A stretch of 64,000 nt of DNA from Corallincola holothuriorum. GTDB taxonomy: Bacteria; Pseudomonadota; Gammaproteobacteria; Enterobacterales; Neiellaceae. The notes below the pieces were generated by a model. That model saw only the letters and a program-made list of their open reading frames with translations, did no database searches and was not told where the DNA came from. Every line of letters starts with the position of its first letter. Position 1 is the first letter of the stretch. Location of the stretch: positions 1 through 64,000 of the forward strand of contig NZ_QPID01000005.1 in the NCBI RefSeq assembly GCF_003336225.1, written 5' to 3'. Positions 1 through 9,837 of this stretch are shown piece by piece. The position numbers and the translations under genes are program-made.

Positions 1-60
1 GCAATTGCGCCGATGGTAGTGTGGGGCTTCCCCATGTGAGAGTAGGTCACCGCCAGACAC
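1..60 (+). rRNA. rrf: 5S ribosomal RNA, 3' end (5' part outside window)
   Basis: The first 60 bases match the 3' half of gammaproteobacterial 5S rRNA. The GCGCCGATGGTAGTGTGGGG block, the CCCCATGTGAGAGTAGG helix/loop region and the terminal CGCCAGACA strand of helix I are all visible. The 5' half lies left of the window. It is followed at once by an intrinsic terminator, as expected for the end of an rrn operon. The exact mature 3' end is uncertain by a few bases. Confidence 0.92.
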
Positions 61-72
61 CTAATAAAATAG

Positions 73-104
73 AAAAGCCCTTCGCGAAAGCGAAGGGCTT
101 TTTT
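73..104 (+). terminator. rrn operon intrinsic terminator 1
   Basis: A ten-pair stem AAGCCCTTCG/CGAAGGGCTT is capped by a C-GAAA-G loop and followed by a T run. It sits directly behind the 5S rRNA. Confidence 0.9.
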
Positions 105-193
105 ATTTCCAGTGCGTTTAGTGTCGCTCTCACATGGGGAGGTAGACAGCGCGCCAACGGCGCCTCCTTAGCCTGTGCTAGTAGGGTGAGTGA

Positions 194-273
194 CGCCTGG
201 CGTGAGATTGATTATCTCACTCAGTCACGAACGCTGAAGGGCTATGCCCGTAGGCAGGACTCCGCCAGACACC
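194..273 (+). ncRNA. Degenerate 5S-like structured element (possible 5S pseudogene)
   Basis: A closing stem CTGGCG (197-202) / CGCCAG (263-268) resembles 5S helix I. It encloses a hairpin TGAGAT/ATCTCA (203-219) and a hairpin GGGC-TAT-GCCC (239-249), giving a shortened three-way-junction shape. The 3' end shares the 17 bases CCGCCAGACACCTAATA with the true 5S tail (50-66) and is also followed by a terminator. At about 75-80 nt it is far too short for a functional 5S. It may be a decayed second 5S gene or only an rrn-tail repeat. The structure is drawn by eye and expression is unknown. Confidence 0.35.
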
Positions 274-286
274 TAATACAGTGAAG

Positions 287-312
287 AGGCTACCCGATAG
301 GGTAGCCTTTTT
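287..312 (+). terminator. Intrinsic terminator 2 behind 5S-like element
   Basis: Perfect nine-pair stem AGGCTACCC/GGGTAGCCT with a GATA loop, followed by TTTTT. Confidence 0.85.
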
Positions 313-335
313 GCGTTTTAGACCGTTGAAAACAG

Positions 336-367
336 CAAAGCCCTTCGCGAAAGCGAGGGGCTTTTTT
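336..367 (+). terminator. Intrinsic terminator 3, near copy of terminator 1
   Basis: Stem AAAGCCCTTCG/CGAGGGGCTTT with the same C-GAAA-G cap as the terminator at 73-104, then a T run. The 3' flank also resembles the flank of terminator 1, which suggests duplication. Nothing recognisable was seen between here and about 560. Confidence 0.8.
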
Positions 368-562
368 ATTTTCTGTACGTTTAGCGTCGGCAGCCTTTAG
401 TGTTGTCATCAAGTTGAAAGAGTCGTCAATCAGGCCTGGATACTGATAAATAGTTAAGCACTTTTTAGCTGACTATCTCCGGCCTACTTCGCTGCCAGTC
501 AACTAGTAAAATAAGCAGACTACATGAAAGGGGTATTTCCCATGCTGGCGACTTCAGGCAAC

Positions 563-589
563 AAAAAGCCCATCACTTGGATGGGCTTT
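563..589 (-). terminator. Intrinsic terminator of the first PTS module
   Basis: Read on the minus strand, the stem AAAGCCCAT/ATGGGCTTT is followed by TTTTTG, 20 bases past the stop codon of the PtsG-like gene at 609. Confidence 0.8.
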
Positions 590-608
590 GCTGGTTTATT
601 AAGGCGCT

Positions 609-2390
609 CTATTTAATACGACTTCTGAGTTCAGCTTCGTGAGCTGTCGGATTATCCTGAACCAGTAAGTGGTAAAGGTTGTCGTTAATCCGCATGAAGT
701 CCTTCACACCAGCGCCTTCAAGCTGGGCTAGCTCGACATCAACGGGTTGCTTAATAGATATCCTTAATCTGCTGGTTGCGCAGGCGATCACATCGGCAAC
801 GTTTGCCGCGCCTCCCATCGCCTCGCAAATGATATCTATATGTTGCTTAACGTCATCGCTAATATCTACGGCCGTCGATGATACCGATGTGGAAGATTCC
901 ACTGGCGCCTGCACCTGGGCCGTAGTTGTGGGTGCAACGCCATCAGCCTTTCCCGAGCGTATCGCCTCATCCATATCGGTTTTTAGGTTTTCAGATTGGG
1001 TGCCAAAAATCGCTTGGATCCCATTCCCAACAACCACGACGCCAGCCGCGCCCATCGACTTTAATTTGTCTTGATTAACCTGGGCGATATCCTTAACGCC
1101 CACACGTAGCCGAGTGATACAGGCATCAAGGCTGGAGATGTTGTCTTTACCGCCAAATGCCGCGATAAGTGCGAGGGTTTTATCTGCTGCTGGATCTCCG
1201 CTACTGGATGTCTCTTCTTCGTCATCATCGACAACCATGGCGTCTTCTCGGCCCGGTGTGGCTAAGTTCATGGTTTGGATAACGACTCTAAATAAAACGT
1301 AGTAAATGGCGGCGTACATTAAGCCAAAGACGGGGAACAACCAGCCCTCTTGAGAGTTGGAGTAGAGCACAATAAAGTCAATTAAGCCATGTGAGAACGA
1401 GGTACCGTGAACCATTCCTATCGCATTAGTCAGTACGAATGCAGAGCCAGCAAGTAACGCGTGAATGCCGTAAAGTACTGGTGCTACAAATAGGAAAGAA
1501 AACTCGATTGGTTCGGTGATACCCGTCAGGAAAGAGGTCAACGCTGCTGACATCATGATACCGCCAACTTTGGCGCGGTTTTCAGGCCGTGCGGTGTGCC
1601 ATATAGCGATGGCGGCGGCAGGTAAGCCATACATCTTGAACATATAGCCACCAGCGAGTTGGCCAAAGCCATTACCCGCTGCTCGGCTCGCAGGGTCTGC
1701 AGCGAGATAGCAACTAAGAACACCATTCACTTTTTCGCCTGATGCATTCACACACTCACCGGCTTCAAAGAAGAAGGGTACGTTCCAGATGTGGTGGAGG
1801 CCGAAGGGGATGAGTGAACGTTCTACGACGCCATATATACCAAATGCGACAGTTGGATTTTGATTTGCGGCCCAGTGCGAAAAGGCACTGATTGCGTCAC
1901 CGATTGGCGGCCAGACGAAAGAGAGGATCACGCCCGCAATAATAGCGCTGAAGCCGGTAATAATTGGGACGGAGCGTTTACCAGCGAAGAACCCTAAATA
2001 GGCTGGAAGTTGGATCTTATAGAAGTGTTTAAATGCCCACGCTGCGATCCCGCCCGCGATGATACCACCGAGTACCCCGACATCCGTTCCTGGTGCAACA
2101 ACGGACAAGGTTTTGATCATGATGACATAACCAACCGTTGCTGCGAGGGCTGCGACACCATCATTTTCGGTGAAACCAAGTGCGACGCCGATAGCGAATA
2201 GCAATGCCATATTGCCAAATATCGCGCCACCAGATTGTTCCATGATTTGGGAGAGAAGCTCCGGTAAGAAGCCAAATTTGGCTGCACCGACTCCCAATAA
2301 AATACCAGCAACAGGTAATACTGATACTGGCAACATTAACGATTTACCTACCTTCTGCAATGCTGCGAAGGAATGTCTCCAGACACTCAT
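609..2390 (-). CDS. ptsG: PTS glucose-type permease EIIC-EIIB with extra C-terminal EIIB-like domain
   Basis: Inner-membrane sugar permease that imports and phosphorylates a hexose. The first ~390 residues closely resemble E. coli PtsG EIIC, including the [14 protein letters not shown] start, [11 protein letters not shown] and the GITEPIEF sugar-binding motif. The EIIB domain has the phospho-Cys at about C424 in DACITRLRV. Unlike E. coli PtsG (477 aa), this 593-residue protein continues through an Ala/Thr-rich linker into a second EIIB-like domain with C537 in ACATSRLRI, one residue longer between Cys and RLR. It starts 35 bases after the EIIA-HPr-EI gene with an AAGGA ribosome site, so the two form one operon. 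A paralogue lies at 5178. Glucose is the best guess; N-acetylglucosamine is possible. Confidence 0.88.
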   Translation of the reverse strand: MSVWRHSFAALQKVGKSLMLPVSVLPVAGILLGVGAAKFGFLPELLSQIMEQSGGAIFGNMALLFAIGVALGFTENDGVAALAATVGYVIMIKTLSVVAPGTDVGVLGGIIAGGIAAWAFKHFYKIQLPAYLGFFAGKRSVPIITGFSAIIAGVILSFVWPPIGDAISAFSHWAANQNPTVAFGIYGVVERSLIPFGLHHIWNVPFFFEAGECVNASGEKVNGVLSCYLAADPASRAAGNGFGQLAGGYMFKMYGLPAAAIAIWHTARPENRAKVGGIMMSAALTSFLTGITEPIEFSFLFVAPVLYGIHALLAGSAFVLTNAIGMVHGTSFSHGLIDFIVLYSNSQEGWLFPVFGLMYAAIYYVLFRVVIQTMNLATPGREDAMVVDDDEEETSSSGDPAADKTLALIAAFGGKDNISSLDACITRLRVGVKDIAQVNQDKLKSMGAAGVVVVGNGIQAIFGTQSENLKTDMDEAIRSGKADGVAPTTTAQVQAPVESSTSVSSTAVDISDDVKQHIDIICEAMGGAANVADVIACATSRLRISIKQPVDVELAQLEGAGVKDFMRINDNLYHLLVQDNPTAHEAELRSRIK

Positions 2391-2425
2391 AGGGCGTTCC
2401 TTTTCTAGTAGTTGTTGGCCGCGTG

Positions 2426-4960
2426 TTAGTCCATGCTCAAATTGCGAACTGCAGTCGCATCAGGTTGAGCGAGGGCTTTAACCGCGAACTGTTTGCATTG
2501 TTCATAATTGAGTTTTCGTACATTTGCTTTTACTTCAGGGAGTACAGGTACACTTACTGAGAGCTCGGCTACGCCGAGTCCTACCAAAATGGGCACCGCG
2601 ATCGGGTCGCCTGCTACCCCTCCGCAGACACCGACCCATTTGCCGTGGGCATTCGCCCCTTTCACTGTCATATCGATCAGGCGCAGTACCGCCGGGTTTA
2701 ATGCATCAACCATGGGGGCTAATACTGGATGACCGCGATCCATCGCTAAAGTGTATTGGGTCAGGTCATTGGTGCCGATGGAGAAGAAGTCGACATGCTC
2801 AGCGAAGATTTCTGCCATGACTGCGGCGGCAGGTACTTCGATCATGATGCCGATCTCTACACCGGTAATTTCAAGCTTCTCAGCTTCTTCAATGACGACA
2901 CCTTTCGCGGCAAGCAGCTCTGGCAGAGTGGCAATCATAGGGAACATGATCCGTACTTTGCCTTTTTCGTTGGCCCGCAGAACTGCCCTAACCTGGCGTC
3001 TTAGCATGGAGGGGCGATTAAGTCCGACGCGGATACCGCGCTCACCAAGGAAGGGATTCTCTTCCTCCGGCAAAGGCATATAGGCCAAGGGTTTATCGCC
3101 ACCAACATCTAGGGTTCGGATAATGAGTGGTTTATCCTTACCCAAGGTTTCAGCTATTTCACTGTAGATCTGCGTTTGGGTCTCTTCATCAGGCTCGGAG
3201 ACGCGGTCGAGGTAAAGGAATTCAGAGCGGAGTAAGCCGACCCCTTCGCCTCCCAACTTGATCGACTCTATGGCATCAGCGTTACTGCCGATATTGGCAA
3301 CAATCTCCATATGGTGGCCGTCAGTCGTTACTGCTGGCTCCATGCAGCTGCTGAGCGCCTCAGCTCTTGCGGTAGCATGCTGTGCTTGCTGCTCTTCTAT
3401 CTGCTTGATCTTCTCCGCTGTTGGCGCGGTGTAGAGTTTGCCCTTGCCGCCATCAAGGATCACCGAGCGTCCCGCAGGTAACTCTAGGGCGGCCTTATCA
3501 ATCCCTGCAATGGCTGGTAGATTCATCGACCGAGCGATAATGGCAACATGGGAGCTGGATCCGCCAAGGGAGGTGCAGAAACCGATCACCTTTTCTTTAT
3601 CCAAATTCGCGGTGTCTGATGGTGTTAGATCTTCCGCAATTAATATGCTGTTCTGTGGAAAGTCATAGCTTTGATCGCCATAACCTAATATGTGGTGAAG
3701 TACACGTTGACCAACATCTTCTAGATCATTCGCTCGCGCTGCGAGTACTTCGTTATCGAGCTGAGTGAGCACTGCTTTCTGCATTTTTATCGCAGAGTCC
3801 CAGGCAAACGCGGCCGACTTTCCGGTGTGTATTAGGCGCTTGGCTTCATGATAGATCCCCGGATCTTCCAGCAACTCCTGGTGGGCGGAGAAGATCTCTG
3901 CACGATCGGTTGCACCTTCAGCTTTAAGTTTGGTTTGCAGTTTTTCCAATGCGCTTCGACTGCATTCGATAGCGTTGACCAGGGTTTCCTGCTCGGTGTT
4001 GCTGTCGTTAGCATCTTCATCAAAGCTGAGGGTTTGTTTGACTATCTGATAGATTTCACCAATAGCTAGGCCGGGGGATGCTGAGACGCCAATTAACACA
4101 TCCTGCTCGTCACTCTTAATTTGGAGCAACGGGGCTTCTTCTGGCTCTGCGACGGCGGCCGCGGAAGGAGCGACTTGCTCACCGACCTCTTCACCTAATC
4201 CCAAGTGAATTTGCTCGGTTAGCTCTTCGATTGCCTTGGCACCATCACGACCTTTGGCAGTGATCTGGATGGTGCTACCAAATTGCACGTTAAGTCCCAT
4301 GATAGCGACAACACTCTTGGCATTGGCCGTTAGTCCTTCTCGAACTAAAGTGATCTCTGACTGGTAGTGCTTGGCCAAGTTTGCCAATGTCGCGGAAGGT
4401 CGGGCGTGGAGACCTGCCGGGTTGGGAATAACGATGTCACTGCTCGTTACTGGCTGGTAGGTTTCTTTATCTATTATCTCTTGAGTCGAGGTTTCCCCTA
4501 ACGATAACTCAAGTACGGTGTCTTGCTCCGCTTCGACATGGCCAGAACCGTACTGATAGGAGTGCACGAGCTCGCCATTGGTGACAATGATAATCGTTAA
4601 TAGGCTACGCGCATTGAGTGCAATTTGATCCGCATCGAAGTCAACTAAGGGTTGGCCAACCGTAACTCGCTCGCCCTCTGTCACCAGAGGAAAAAAACCT
4701 TCCCCCTTGAGCAGCACAGTGTCTAAGCCAATATGCATCAACACTTCAACGCCTTGCTCTGAGCGGATGGTAACAGCGTGTTTGGCGGGGTGGATCTGAA
4801 CAATGGTACCGTCAATCGGGGACACCAAGACTTGACTGGTTGGGTCTATGGCGATGCCATCGCCAACCATTTTTTGTGCAAAGACGGGGTCTGGCACATC
4901 CTCGATTGATCTTATGTAACCGGAAAGTGGGGCCTTAAGCTGTAAAGATGGCTGGGCCAT
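2426..4960 (-). CDS. Fused PTS phosphotransferase EIIA(Glc)-HPr-Enzyme I
   Basis: Multiphosphoryl transfer protein taking phosphate from PEP to the adjacent EIICB. Domains: EIIA(Glc/Crr-like) ~1-150 with the two active-site histidines H61 and H76 (spaced 15 as in Crr); HPr ~175-260 with H185 in GLHARP and the regulatory-type serine S216; Enzyme I ~285-844 with H471 in [12 protein letters not shown] and the C-terminal VCGG active-site cysteine. The cytoplasmic protein is 844 aa from the chosen start. An upstream in-frame ATG at 5014 exists, but the ATG at 4960 has GGAG nine bases before it and begins the conserved EIIA sequence. Architecture is like Pseudomonas NagF-type proteins. A paralogue is at 7009. 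Confidence 0.9.
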   Translation of the reverse strand: MAQPSLQLKAPLSGYIRSIEDVPDPVFAQKMVGDGIAIDPTSQVLVSPIDGTIVQIHPAKHAVTIRSEQGVEVLMHIGLDTVLLKGEGFFPLVTEGERVTVGQPLVDFDADQIALNARSLLTIIIVTNGELVHSYQYGSGHVEAEQDTVLELSLGETSTQEIIDKETYQPVTSSDIVIPNPAGLHARPSATLANLAKHYQSEITLVREGLTANAKSVVAIMGLNVQFGSTIQITAKGRDGAKAIEELTEQIHLGLGEEVGEQVAPSAAAVAEPEEAPLLQIKSDEQDVLIGVSASPGLAIGEIYQIVKQTLSFDEDANDSNTEQETLVNAIECSRSALEKLQTKLKAEGATDRAEIFSAHQELLEDPGIYHEAKRLIHTGKSAAFAWDSAIKMQKAVLTQLDNEVLAARANDLEDVGQRVLHHILGYGDQSYDFPQNSILIAEDLTPSDTANLDKEKVIGFCTSLGGSSSHVAIIARSMNLPAIAGIDKAALELPAGRSVILDGGKGKLYTAPTAEKIKQIEEQQAQHATARAEALSSCMEPAVTTDGHHMEIVANIGSNADAIESIKLGGEGVGLLRSEFLYLDRVSEPDEETQTQIYSEIAETLGKDKPLIIRTLDVGGDKPLAYMPLPEEENPFLGERGIRVGLNRPSMLRRQVRAVLRANEKGKVRIMFPMIATLPELLAAKGVVIEEAEKLEITGVEIGIMIEVPAAAVMAEIFAEHVDFFSIGTNDLTQYTLAMDRGHPVLAPMVDALNPAVLRLIDMTVKGANAHGKWVGVCGGVAGDPIAVPILVGLGVAELSVSVPVLPEVKANVRKLNYEQCKQFAVKALAQPDATAVRNLSMD

Positions 4961-5123
4961 ATTCTCATACTCCATTAAAAGAAGATGAAAATAACTATAG
5001 TGCACAGGATGCAATTTGCGTGGTGTAATGATTGAAAGTTAAAGAAAATTTGGCTGTGTAGGTCACATTGTTGTAACCGAACCGGTGTAACCCTTTGGCG
5101 AGTTTACCCTCGCTTCGCTGGGA

Positions 5124-5153
5124 TAAAAAAAGAGCCCCAATTGGTGGGGCTCT
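5124..5153 (-). terminator. Intrinsic terminator of the second PTS module
   Basis: On the minus strand a stem AGAGCCCC/GGGGCTCT is followed by a run of seven T. It lies after the PtsG-like gene at 5178, so the two PTS modules probably have separate transcripts. Confidence 0.88.
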
Positions 5154-5177
5154 TTAAGCAGGTATCACGTTAAGTTA

Positions 5178-6929
5178 TTAAGATTGACCGAGCTGCAGGC
5201 TAACTTCTGCCTCACAAGGCAATGCGAGTTCGCCAAGCAACAGATGAAATACAGTATCGTTAATCTTCATTACATCAGTCACGCCTGCTGCCGAGAGTGC
5301 TTGCTCATCTGGTTGCACCGCCGCCTTTAGCTTTAAGCGTAAGCGACTGGTAGCACAGGTTTGAAAGCTCTCGATGTTATCACGGCCGCCCATCTGAGCG
5401 ATGAGTGTGGCAACCAGTGGTGCGACATCGGTTGTGGCGACTGGCGCAGCACTATCGTCTCGGTGAACGGCTTCAGGCTTTGGGACTGCAAGTGCTTCCT
5501 GCAGCGAACCTGACTGTGAAAGATACTCGTCCATCGCTGTTTTCAGGTTTTCAGACTGCGTACCGAAAATGGCTTGCATACCGTCACCTACCTGAACAAC
5601 ACCAGCGGCACCCATCGCTTTAAGTTTAGCTTGGTCGACCTTTGCGGTATCAATCACACTGACACGAAGGCGAGTGATACAGGCATCCAGATTAGTGATG
5701 TTTGCAGCGCCGCCAAAGGCCATTACCAGTTGTTTTGCCTGATCAGAGCCACTGCTTGCAACTTCAGCTGCTTCAGTTTCATCTTCACGGCCAGGCGTTT
5801 TCAGGTTGAGCTTGATGATAGCGACACGGAACACGACATAGTACAGCGCACCATACATCACACCGAATAGCGGGAATAACCAGCCTTTTTGCGAGTTAGC
5901 AAACAACACAATGAAGTCGATCAAACCGTGAGAGAAGGTGGTGCCGTGAACCATACCTAAAGCGTTAGTCAGAACAAATGCAGAGCCAGCCATCAGTGCG
6001 TGGATCGCATACAGTACTGGTGCAACAAATAGGAACGCGAATTCGATTGGTTCGGTAATGCCCGTTAGGAATGAGGTCAGGGCAGCTGAGATCATGATAC
6101 CGCCGACTTTGGCGCGGTTTTCAGGCTTGGCTGTGTGCCAGATAGCGATAGCTGCGGCAGGTAGACCATACATTTTGAACATGTAACCACCGGCTAACTG
6201 ACCGAAGCCGTTGCCCGCTGCGCGGCTGGCTGGATCCGCTGCACTGTAGCAGCTCAGGATACCGTTGATGGTTTCACCGGAAGCGTTAACACATTGGCCT
6301 GCTTCAAAGAAGAACGGCACATTCCAGATATGGTGCAAACCGAATGGGATCAGAGCACGCTCAACCACACCGTAGATACCAAAGGCGACAGTTGGGTTTT
6401 GATATGCCGCCCAATGAGAGAAGCTGGCAATCAGGTTGCCGATAGGCGGCCAGATGAATGATAACACGCAGCCGACACCAATAGCGGCGAAACCTGTGAT
6501 GATCGGTACCGAGCGTTTCCCGGCAAAAAAGCCGAGGTAAGCAGGCAGCTCGATGCGGTAGAAGCGGTTAAATGCCCAACCCGCAATACCACCGGCAATA
6601 ATACCGCCTAGAACACCAACATCGGTGCCTGGCGCAACAACGGCCAACGTTTTGGTCATGATCACATAACCGACCGCAGCGGCAAGTGCTGCAACACCAT
6701 CATTTTTCGTGAAGCCCAATGCAACACCAATGGCGAACAACAGCGCCATGTTGCCAAATACGGCACCACCGGCCTGTTCCATGATTTGAGAAACGATCTC
6801 GGGCAGCCAACTGAATTTTGCTGCACCGACACCGAGAAGTATCCCCGCGACCGGTAGAACGGACACGGGTAACATCAGCGATTTACCGACCTTTTGCAGG
6901 GCGGAAAAAGAGTTTTTCCAAATGCTCAT
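5178..6929 (-). CDS. ptsG: PTS glucose-type permease EIIC-EIIB with extra C-terminal EIIB-like domain (paralogue 2)
   Basis: Same architecture as the gene at 609: a PtsG-like EIIC ([33 protein letters not shown]), an EIIB with C417 in DACITRLRV, then a second EIIB-like domain with C525 in TCATSRLRL. It has 583 residues against 477 for E. coli PtsG. The two paralogues are near identical through EIIC but differ in the linker and second EIIB, consistent with an old tandem duplication. It follows the EIIA-HPr-EI gene at 7009 by 79 bases and is closed by its own terminator. Substrate is inferred, not shown. Confidence 0.88.
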   Translation of the reverse strand: MSIWKNSFSALQKVGKSLMLPVSVLPVAGILLGVGAAKFSWLPEIVSQIMEQAGGAVFGNMALLFAIGVALGFTKNDGVAALAAAVGYVIMTKTLAVVAPGTDVGVLGGIIAGGIAGWAFNRFYRIELPAYLGFFAGKRSVPIITGFAAIGVGCVLSFIWPPIGNLIASFSHWAAYQNPTVAFGIYGVVERALIPFGLHHIWNVPFFFEAGQCVNASGETINGILSCYSAADPASRAAGNGFGQLAGGYMFKMYGLPAAAIAIWHTAKPENRAKVGGIMISAALTSFLTGITEPIEFAFLFVAPVLYAIHALMAGSAFVLTNALGMVHGTTFSHGLIDFIVLFANSQKGWLFPLFGVMYGALYYVVFRVAIIKLNLKTPGREDETEAAEVASSGSDQAKQLVMAFGGAANITNLDACITRLRVSVIDTAKVDQAKLKAMGAAGVVQVGDGMQAIFGTQSENLKTAMDEYLSQSGSLQEALAVPKPEAVHRDDSAAPVATTDVAPLVATLIAQMGGRDNIESFQTCATSRLRLKLKAAVQPDEQALSAAGVTDVMKINDTVFHLLLGELALPCEAEVSLQLGQS

Positions 6930-7008
6930 AGCCTGTTACCTATCTATTTGTGTTTAGATTTAATTATGTTTTTAGTTTTCTAGTGCTTCGTTTTAGCCTG
7001 TACTGCCG

Positions 7009-9579
7009 CTAATCAACGGTCGGTACTAATGCTCGAACCTCTTTCGCGTCAGTTAGCTGCAAAGCTTTTGCTGCTAGCTCCTGACACTGAGTGAGTGTTA
7101 ACTCACGTATCTGTGACTTGATTTCGGCCAGTACCGGTACGCTGACTGACAGCTCATGTACGCCAAGGCCGATCAGTAGCGGAACGGCTTGTGGATCGCT
7201 GGCGATACCACCGCAGACACCGGCCCATTTGCCGTGGCGCTTCGCTGCATCGGCAGTCATCTTAATTAAGCTGAGAACAGCAGGATTAAGGCCATCGACA
7301 AACGCCGCTAGTTTCGGGTGACCGCGATCCATTGCCAGGGTGTATTGGCTCAGGTCGTTACTGCCGATAGAGAAGAAGTCGACTTCTGGGGCAAACTGCT
7401 CAGCGAGAACCGCGGTGGACGGTACCTCTACCATGATGCCGATCTCTATCGGGGCGACATCCAGCTTGATGCGCTCTTCTTCAACCACCTGCTTAGCTAG
7501 TTTCAGCTCATTGAGCGTGGCGATCATCGGGAACATGATGCGGATGCGGCCATGGGCAGATGCACGCAGAATGGCACGCACTTGCTTGCGCAATAGGGTT
7601 GGGCGATCCAAACCAATACGAATTCCCCGCAGACCCAAGAATGGATTCTCTTCGCTTGGCAGGGGTAAGTAGTTCAGTGGCTTATCACCACCGACATCAA
7701 GGGTGCGAACAATCAGTGGGCGTTCAGGGCCAAGTTCCAGCAATACATCACGGTAAATCTCATACTGCTCTTGTTCGGTTGGCTCAGTGACGCGATCCAG
7801 GTAGAGAAATTCTGAGCGCAGCAGGCCAACACCTTCACCGCCCATGGTCACAGACTGGCTGGCATCTTTGATGCCACCAATATTTGCTACCACCTCCAGT
7901 TGATGACCGTCGCTGGTGATCGCCGCTTGATGGGCATTGAGACGGGCATGCTGGCGGCGGCTGTCAGCGGCTTGCTGACGGTTAGTGATCTCTTTCAGCG
8001 CAGCGGCAGAGACATTGAGTTTTAGCTGCCCTGACTGGCCGTCCAAAACAACTTGGGTGCCGTTCGCTTGCTGCATCGCTCTGGGATCTATACCGGCGAT
8101 AGCTGGCAGCCCCATGGCGCGAGCAATAATGGCAACATGGGAGGAGGAACCTCCTTGTACCGTAGCGAAACCCACTACTTTTTCTTTGTCCAGATTAGCA
8201 GTGTCGGATGGCGTTAAGTCGTCGGCGATCAGAATGCTATTGTTCGGTAATTCAGGCCCTTGCGCTGGCAGGTTGAGCATAATGCGGAGTACGCGATTTC
8301 CTACATCCCGCAGATCAGTGGCACGCTCTCTTAGCAGTTGATTGTCCATTTGGCTGAAAACGAGCGCTTGCTGTTCGATAGTTTTTTGCCAGGCGAATGC
8401 AGCCGATTTACCTGCAGTAATAGTGACCTCAGCCGCTTCCAACAAGGTGGGATCGCTGAGCAACTCTTGGTGCGCTTGAAAGATCTTGGCACGCTCAGCA
8501 TCACCTTTATCGATCCAGGTTTGTGCCAACGTCGCTAGTTGTTGCGTGGCGGTACTGATCGCTTGATTTAACTGGTCAGCTTCATCGGCCGAATTATTGG
8601 CGGTTTCTTTGATGTCAAAGCGTTCAGGCTGGATAACAAATATCTCACCAATGGCTAAGCCTGGTGATGCCGCGACCCCTTCTAGCAGATCGTCTTGTTG
8701 TTGCTTGGGTAGTAGCAAAGAGGTTTCTTCTGGCTCCGCGACTTCCTCGTTTTGTGATTGTTGAACATCTTCACCGAGACCTTCGCGGATCGCTTGCGTT
8801 ATCTGCTGCAGAGTCGCTTCGGCGTTGGCACCTGCTGCATGCAAAATCACAGAGGCACCGAAAGGCACGTTGAGTCCCATCAGGGCAACAACACTTTTGG
8901 CGTTAACCTGACTGTCGTTACATTCGAGGAATAGATCACAGCCACTTTCCTTGGCTAGTTTTGCCAGCGTTGCGGATGGACGGGCATGTAAACCTGTTGG
9001 GTTGGGGATCAACACTGGTTGGCTGCTAAGCAGTGGATAGTTTGGCTGGCTAGTTTTGGCTGCTTGCTCGTCAACTTGTTTCAGTACCAGCTCTAGCAAA
9101 GTGTCTTTGGGGCCATCAACACGGCCGCTAGCGGGGATCTGCTTTTCTACTAACTCACCGTTGGTAATGATTATCTCTGTCATCAAGCTGCGGGCATTGA
9201 GAGCGACTTGGTCAGCGCAGAAGTGGATCAAAGGTTGTCCGGTAGACACTTTGTCGCCTTCGCTGACGTGGGGAGTAAATCCTTCACCGCGCAGCATCAC
9301 GGTATCTAACCCTATGTGCATCAATATTTCGATACCCTCGGCGGTACGTATTGTGATGGCATGGTGAGAGGGGTGAAGTTGAATAACTTCGCCAGCACAT
9401 GGGGCACATAGCGTGTCGCTAGTTGGGTCGATGGAGATACCGTCACCGACCATCTTTTGTGCAAATACAGGATCGGGTACTTCGGATAGGTCGTATATCA
9501 TGCCTTTGAGAGGCGCTTGCAAAATAACAGACTGAGATGATGTCTGGCGTTGGATCTGAGCGTGTTGAGCGATGGCCAT
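7009..9579 (-). CDS. Fused PTS phosphotransferase EIIA(Glc)-HPr-Enzyme I (paralogue 2)
   Basis: 856-residue cytoplasmic phosphocarrier. EIIA(Glc) domain ~15-170 with H73 and H88; HPr ~185-270 with H198 in GLHAR and S229 in NAKSVVAL; Enzyme I ~300-856 with H481 in [12 protein letters not shown] and a VCGG cysteine near the C-terminus. All phosphoryl-accepting residues are present, so it should be active. The ATG at 9579 has an AGGA site seven bases upstream. It heads the module whose permease is at 5178. The N-terminus is about 12 residues longer than in the paralogue at 2426. The divergent gene is a SYLF protein, which gives no clue to substrate. Confidence 0.9.
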   Translation of the reverse strand: MAIAQHAQIQRQTSSQSVILQAPLKGMIYDLSEVPDPVFAQKMVGDGISIDPTSDTLCAPCAGEVIQLHPSHHAITIRTAEGIEILMHIGLDTVMLRGEGFTPHVSEGDKVSTGQPLIHFCADQVALNARSLMTEIIITNGELVEKQIPASGRVDGPKDTLLELVLKQVDEQAAKTSQPNYPLLSSQPVLIPNPTGLHARPSATLAKLAKESGCDLFLECNDSQVNAKSVVALMGLNVPFGASVILHAAGANAEATLQQITQAIREGLGEDVQQSQNEEVAEPEETSLLLPKQQQDDLLEGVAASPGLAIGEIFVIQPERFDIKETANNSADEADQLNQAISTATQQLATLAQTWIDKGDAERAKIFQAHQELLSDPTLLEAAEVTITAGKSAAFAWQKTIEQQALVFSQMDNQLLRERATDLRDVGNRVLRIMLNLPAQGPELPNNSILIADDLTPSDTANLDKEKVVGFATVQGGSSSHVAIIARAMGLPAIAGIDPRAMQQANGTQVVLDGQSGQLKLNVSAAALKEITNRQQAADSRRQHARLNAHQAAITSDGHQLEVVANIGGIKDASQSVTMGGEGVGLLRSEFLYLDRVTEPTEQEQYEIYRDVLLELGPERPLIVRTLDVGGDKPLNYLPLPSEENPFLGLRGIRIGLDRPTLLRKQVRAILRASAHGRIRIMFPMIATLNELKLAKQVVEEERIKLDVAPIEIGIMVEVPSTAVLAEQFAPEVDFFSIGSNDLSQYTLAMDRGHPKLAAFVDGLNPAVLSLIKMTADAAKRHGKWAGVCGGIASDPQAVPLLIGLGVHELSVSVPVLAEIKSQIRELTLTQCQELAAKALQLTDAKEVRALVPTVD

Positions 9580-9633
9580 GACGATTCCTGACGAATGAAA
9601 TTGGCGACGATTCTATGGTGATGCGCTTTAAAT

Positions 9634-9654
9634 AAATTGCGCAAGATCACTTTT
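9634..9654 (-). promoter_or_regulatory. Weak CRP-like half palindrome upstream of PTS module 2
   Basis: Minus-strand AGTGATCTTGCGCAAT resembles the CRP consensus TGTGA-N6-TCACA in its left half only. It lies 55-75 bases upstream of the EIIA-HPr-EI start, a plausible place for catabolite control. The right half is poor, so this is a suggestion only. Confidence 0.2.
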
Positions 9655-9837
9655 GGGGAATGGGAAAACACTAAATAACAGTCGGTTACGCTGCCGTTAC
9701 ACTAAGTTACATTGCACACGGTGGCGGCGTTATGTTTCCTGTTTTGCTGCGCAAAACTTGACCTTATGACTTGGCAAAGAGGGATTAACGGACTAGTTTA
9801 ATAAAATAGTCTAACTCTTTGTTTGAACGGTGATTTC

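Noticed and set aside
61-600. tRNA gene following the 5S rRNA
   Set aside because: No cloverleaf or CCA-type 3' end; the hairpins present are terminators or the 5S-like element.
5050-5075. CRP site in TGTGTAGGTCACA upstream of PTS module 1
   Set aside because: The half sites are only three bases apart, not six, so it does not fit the CRP palindrome.
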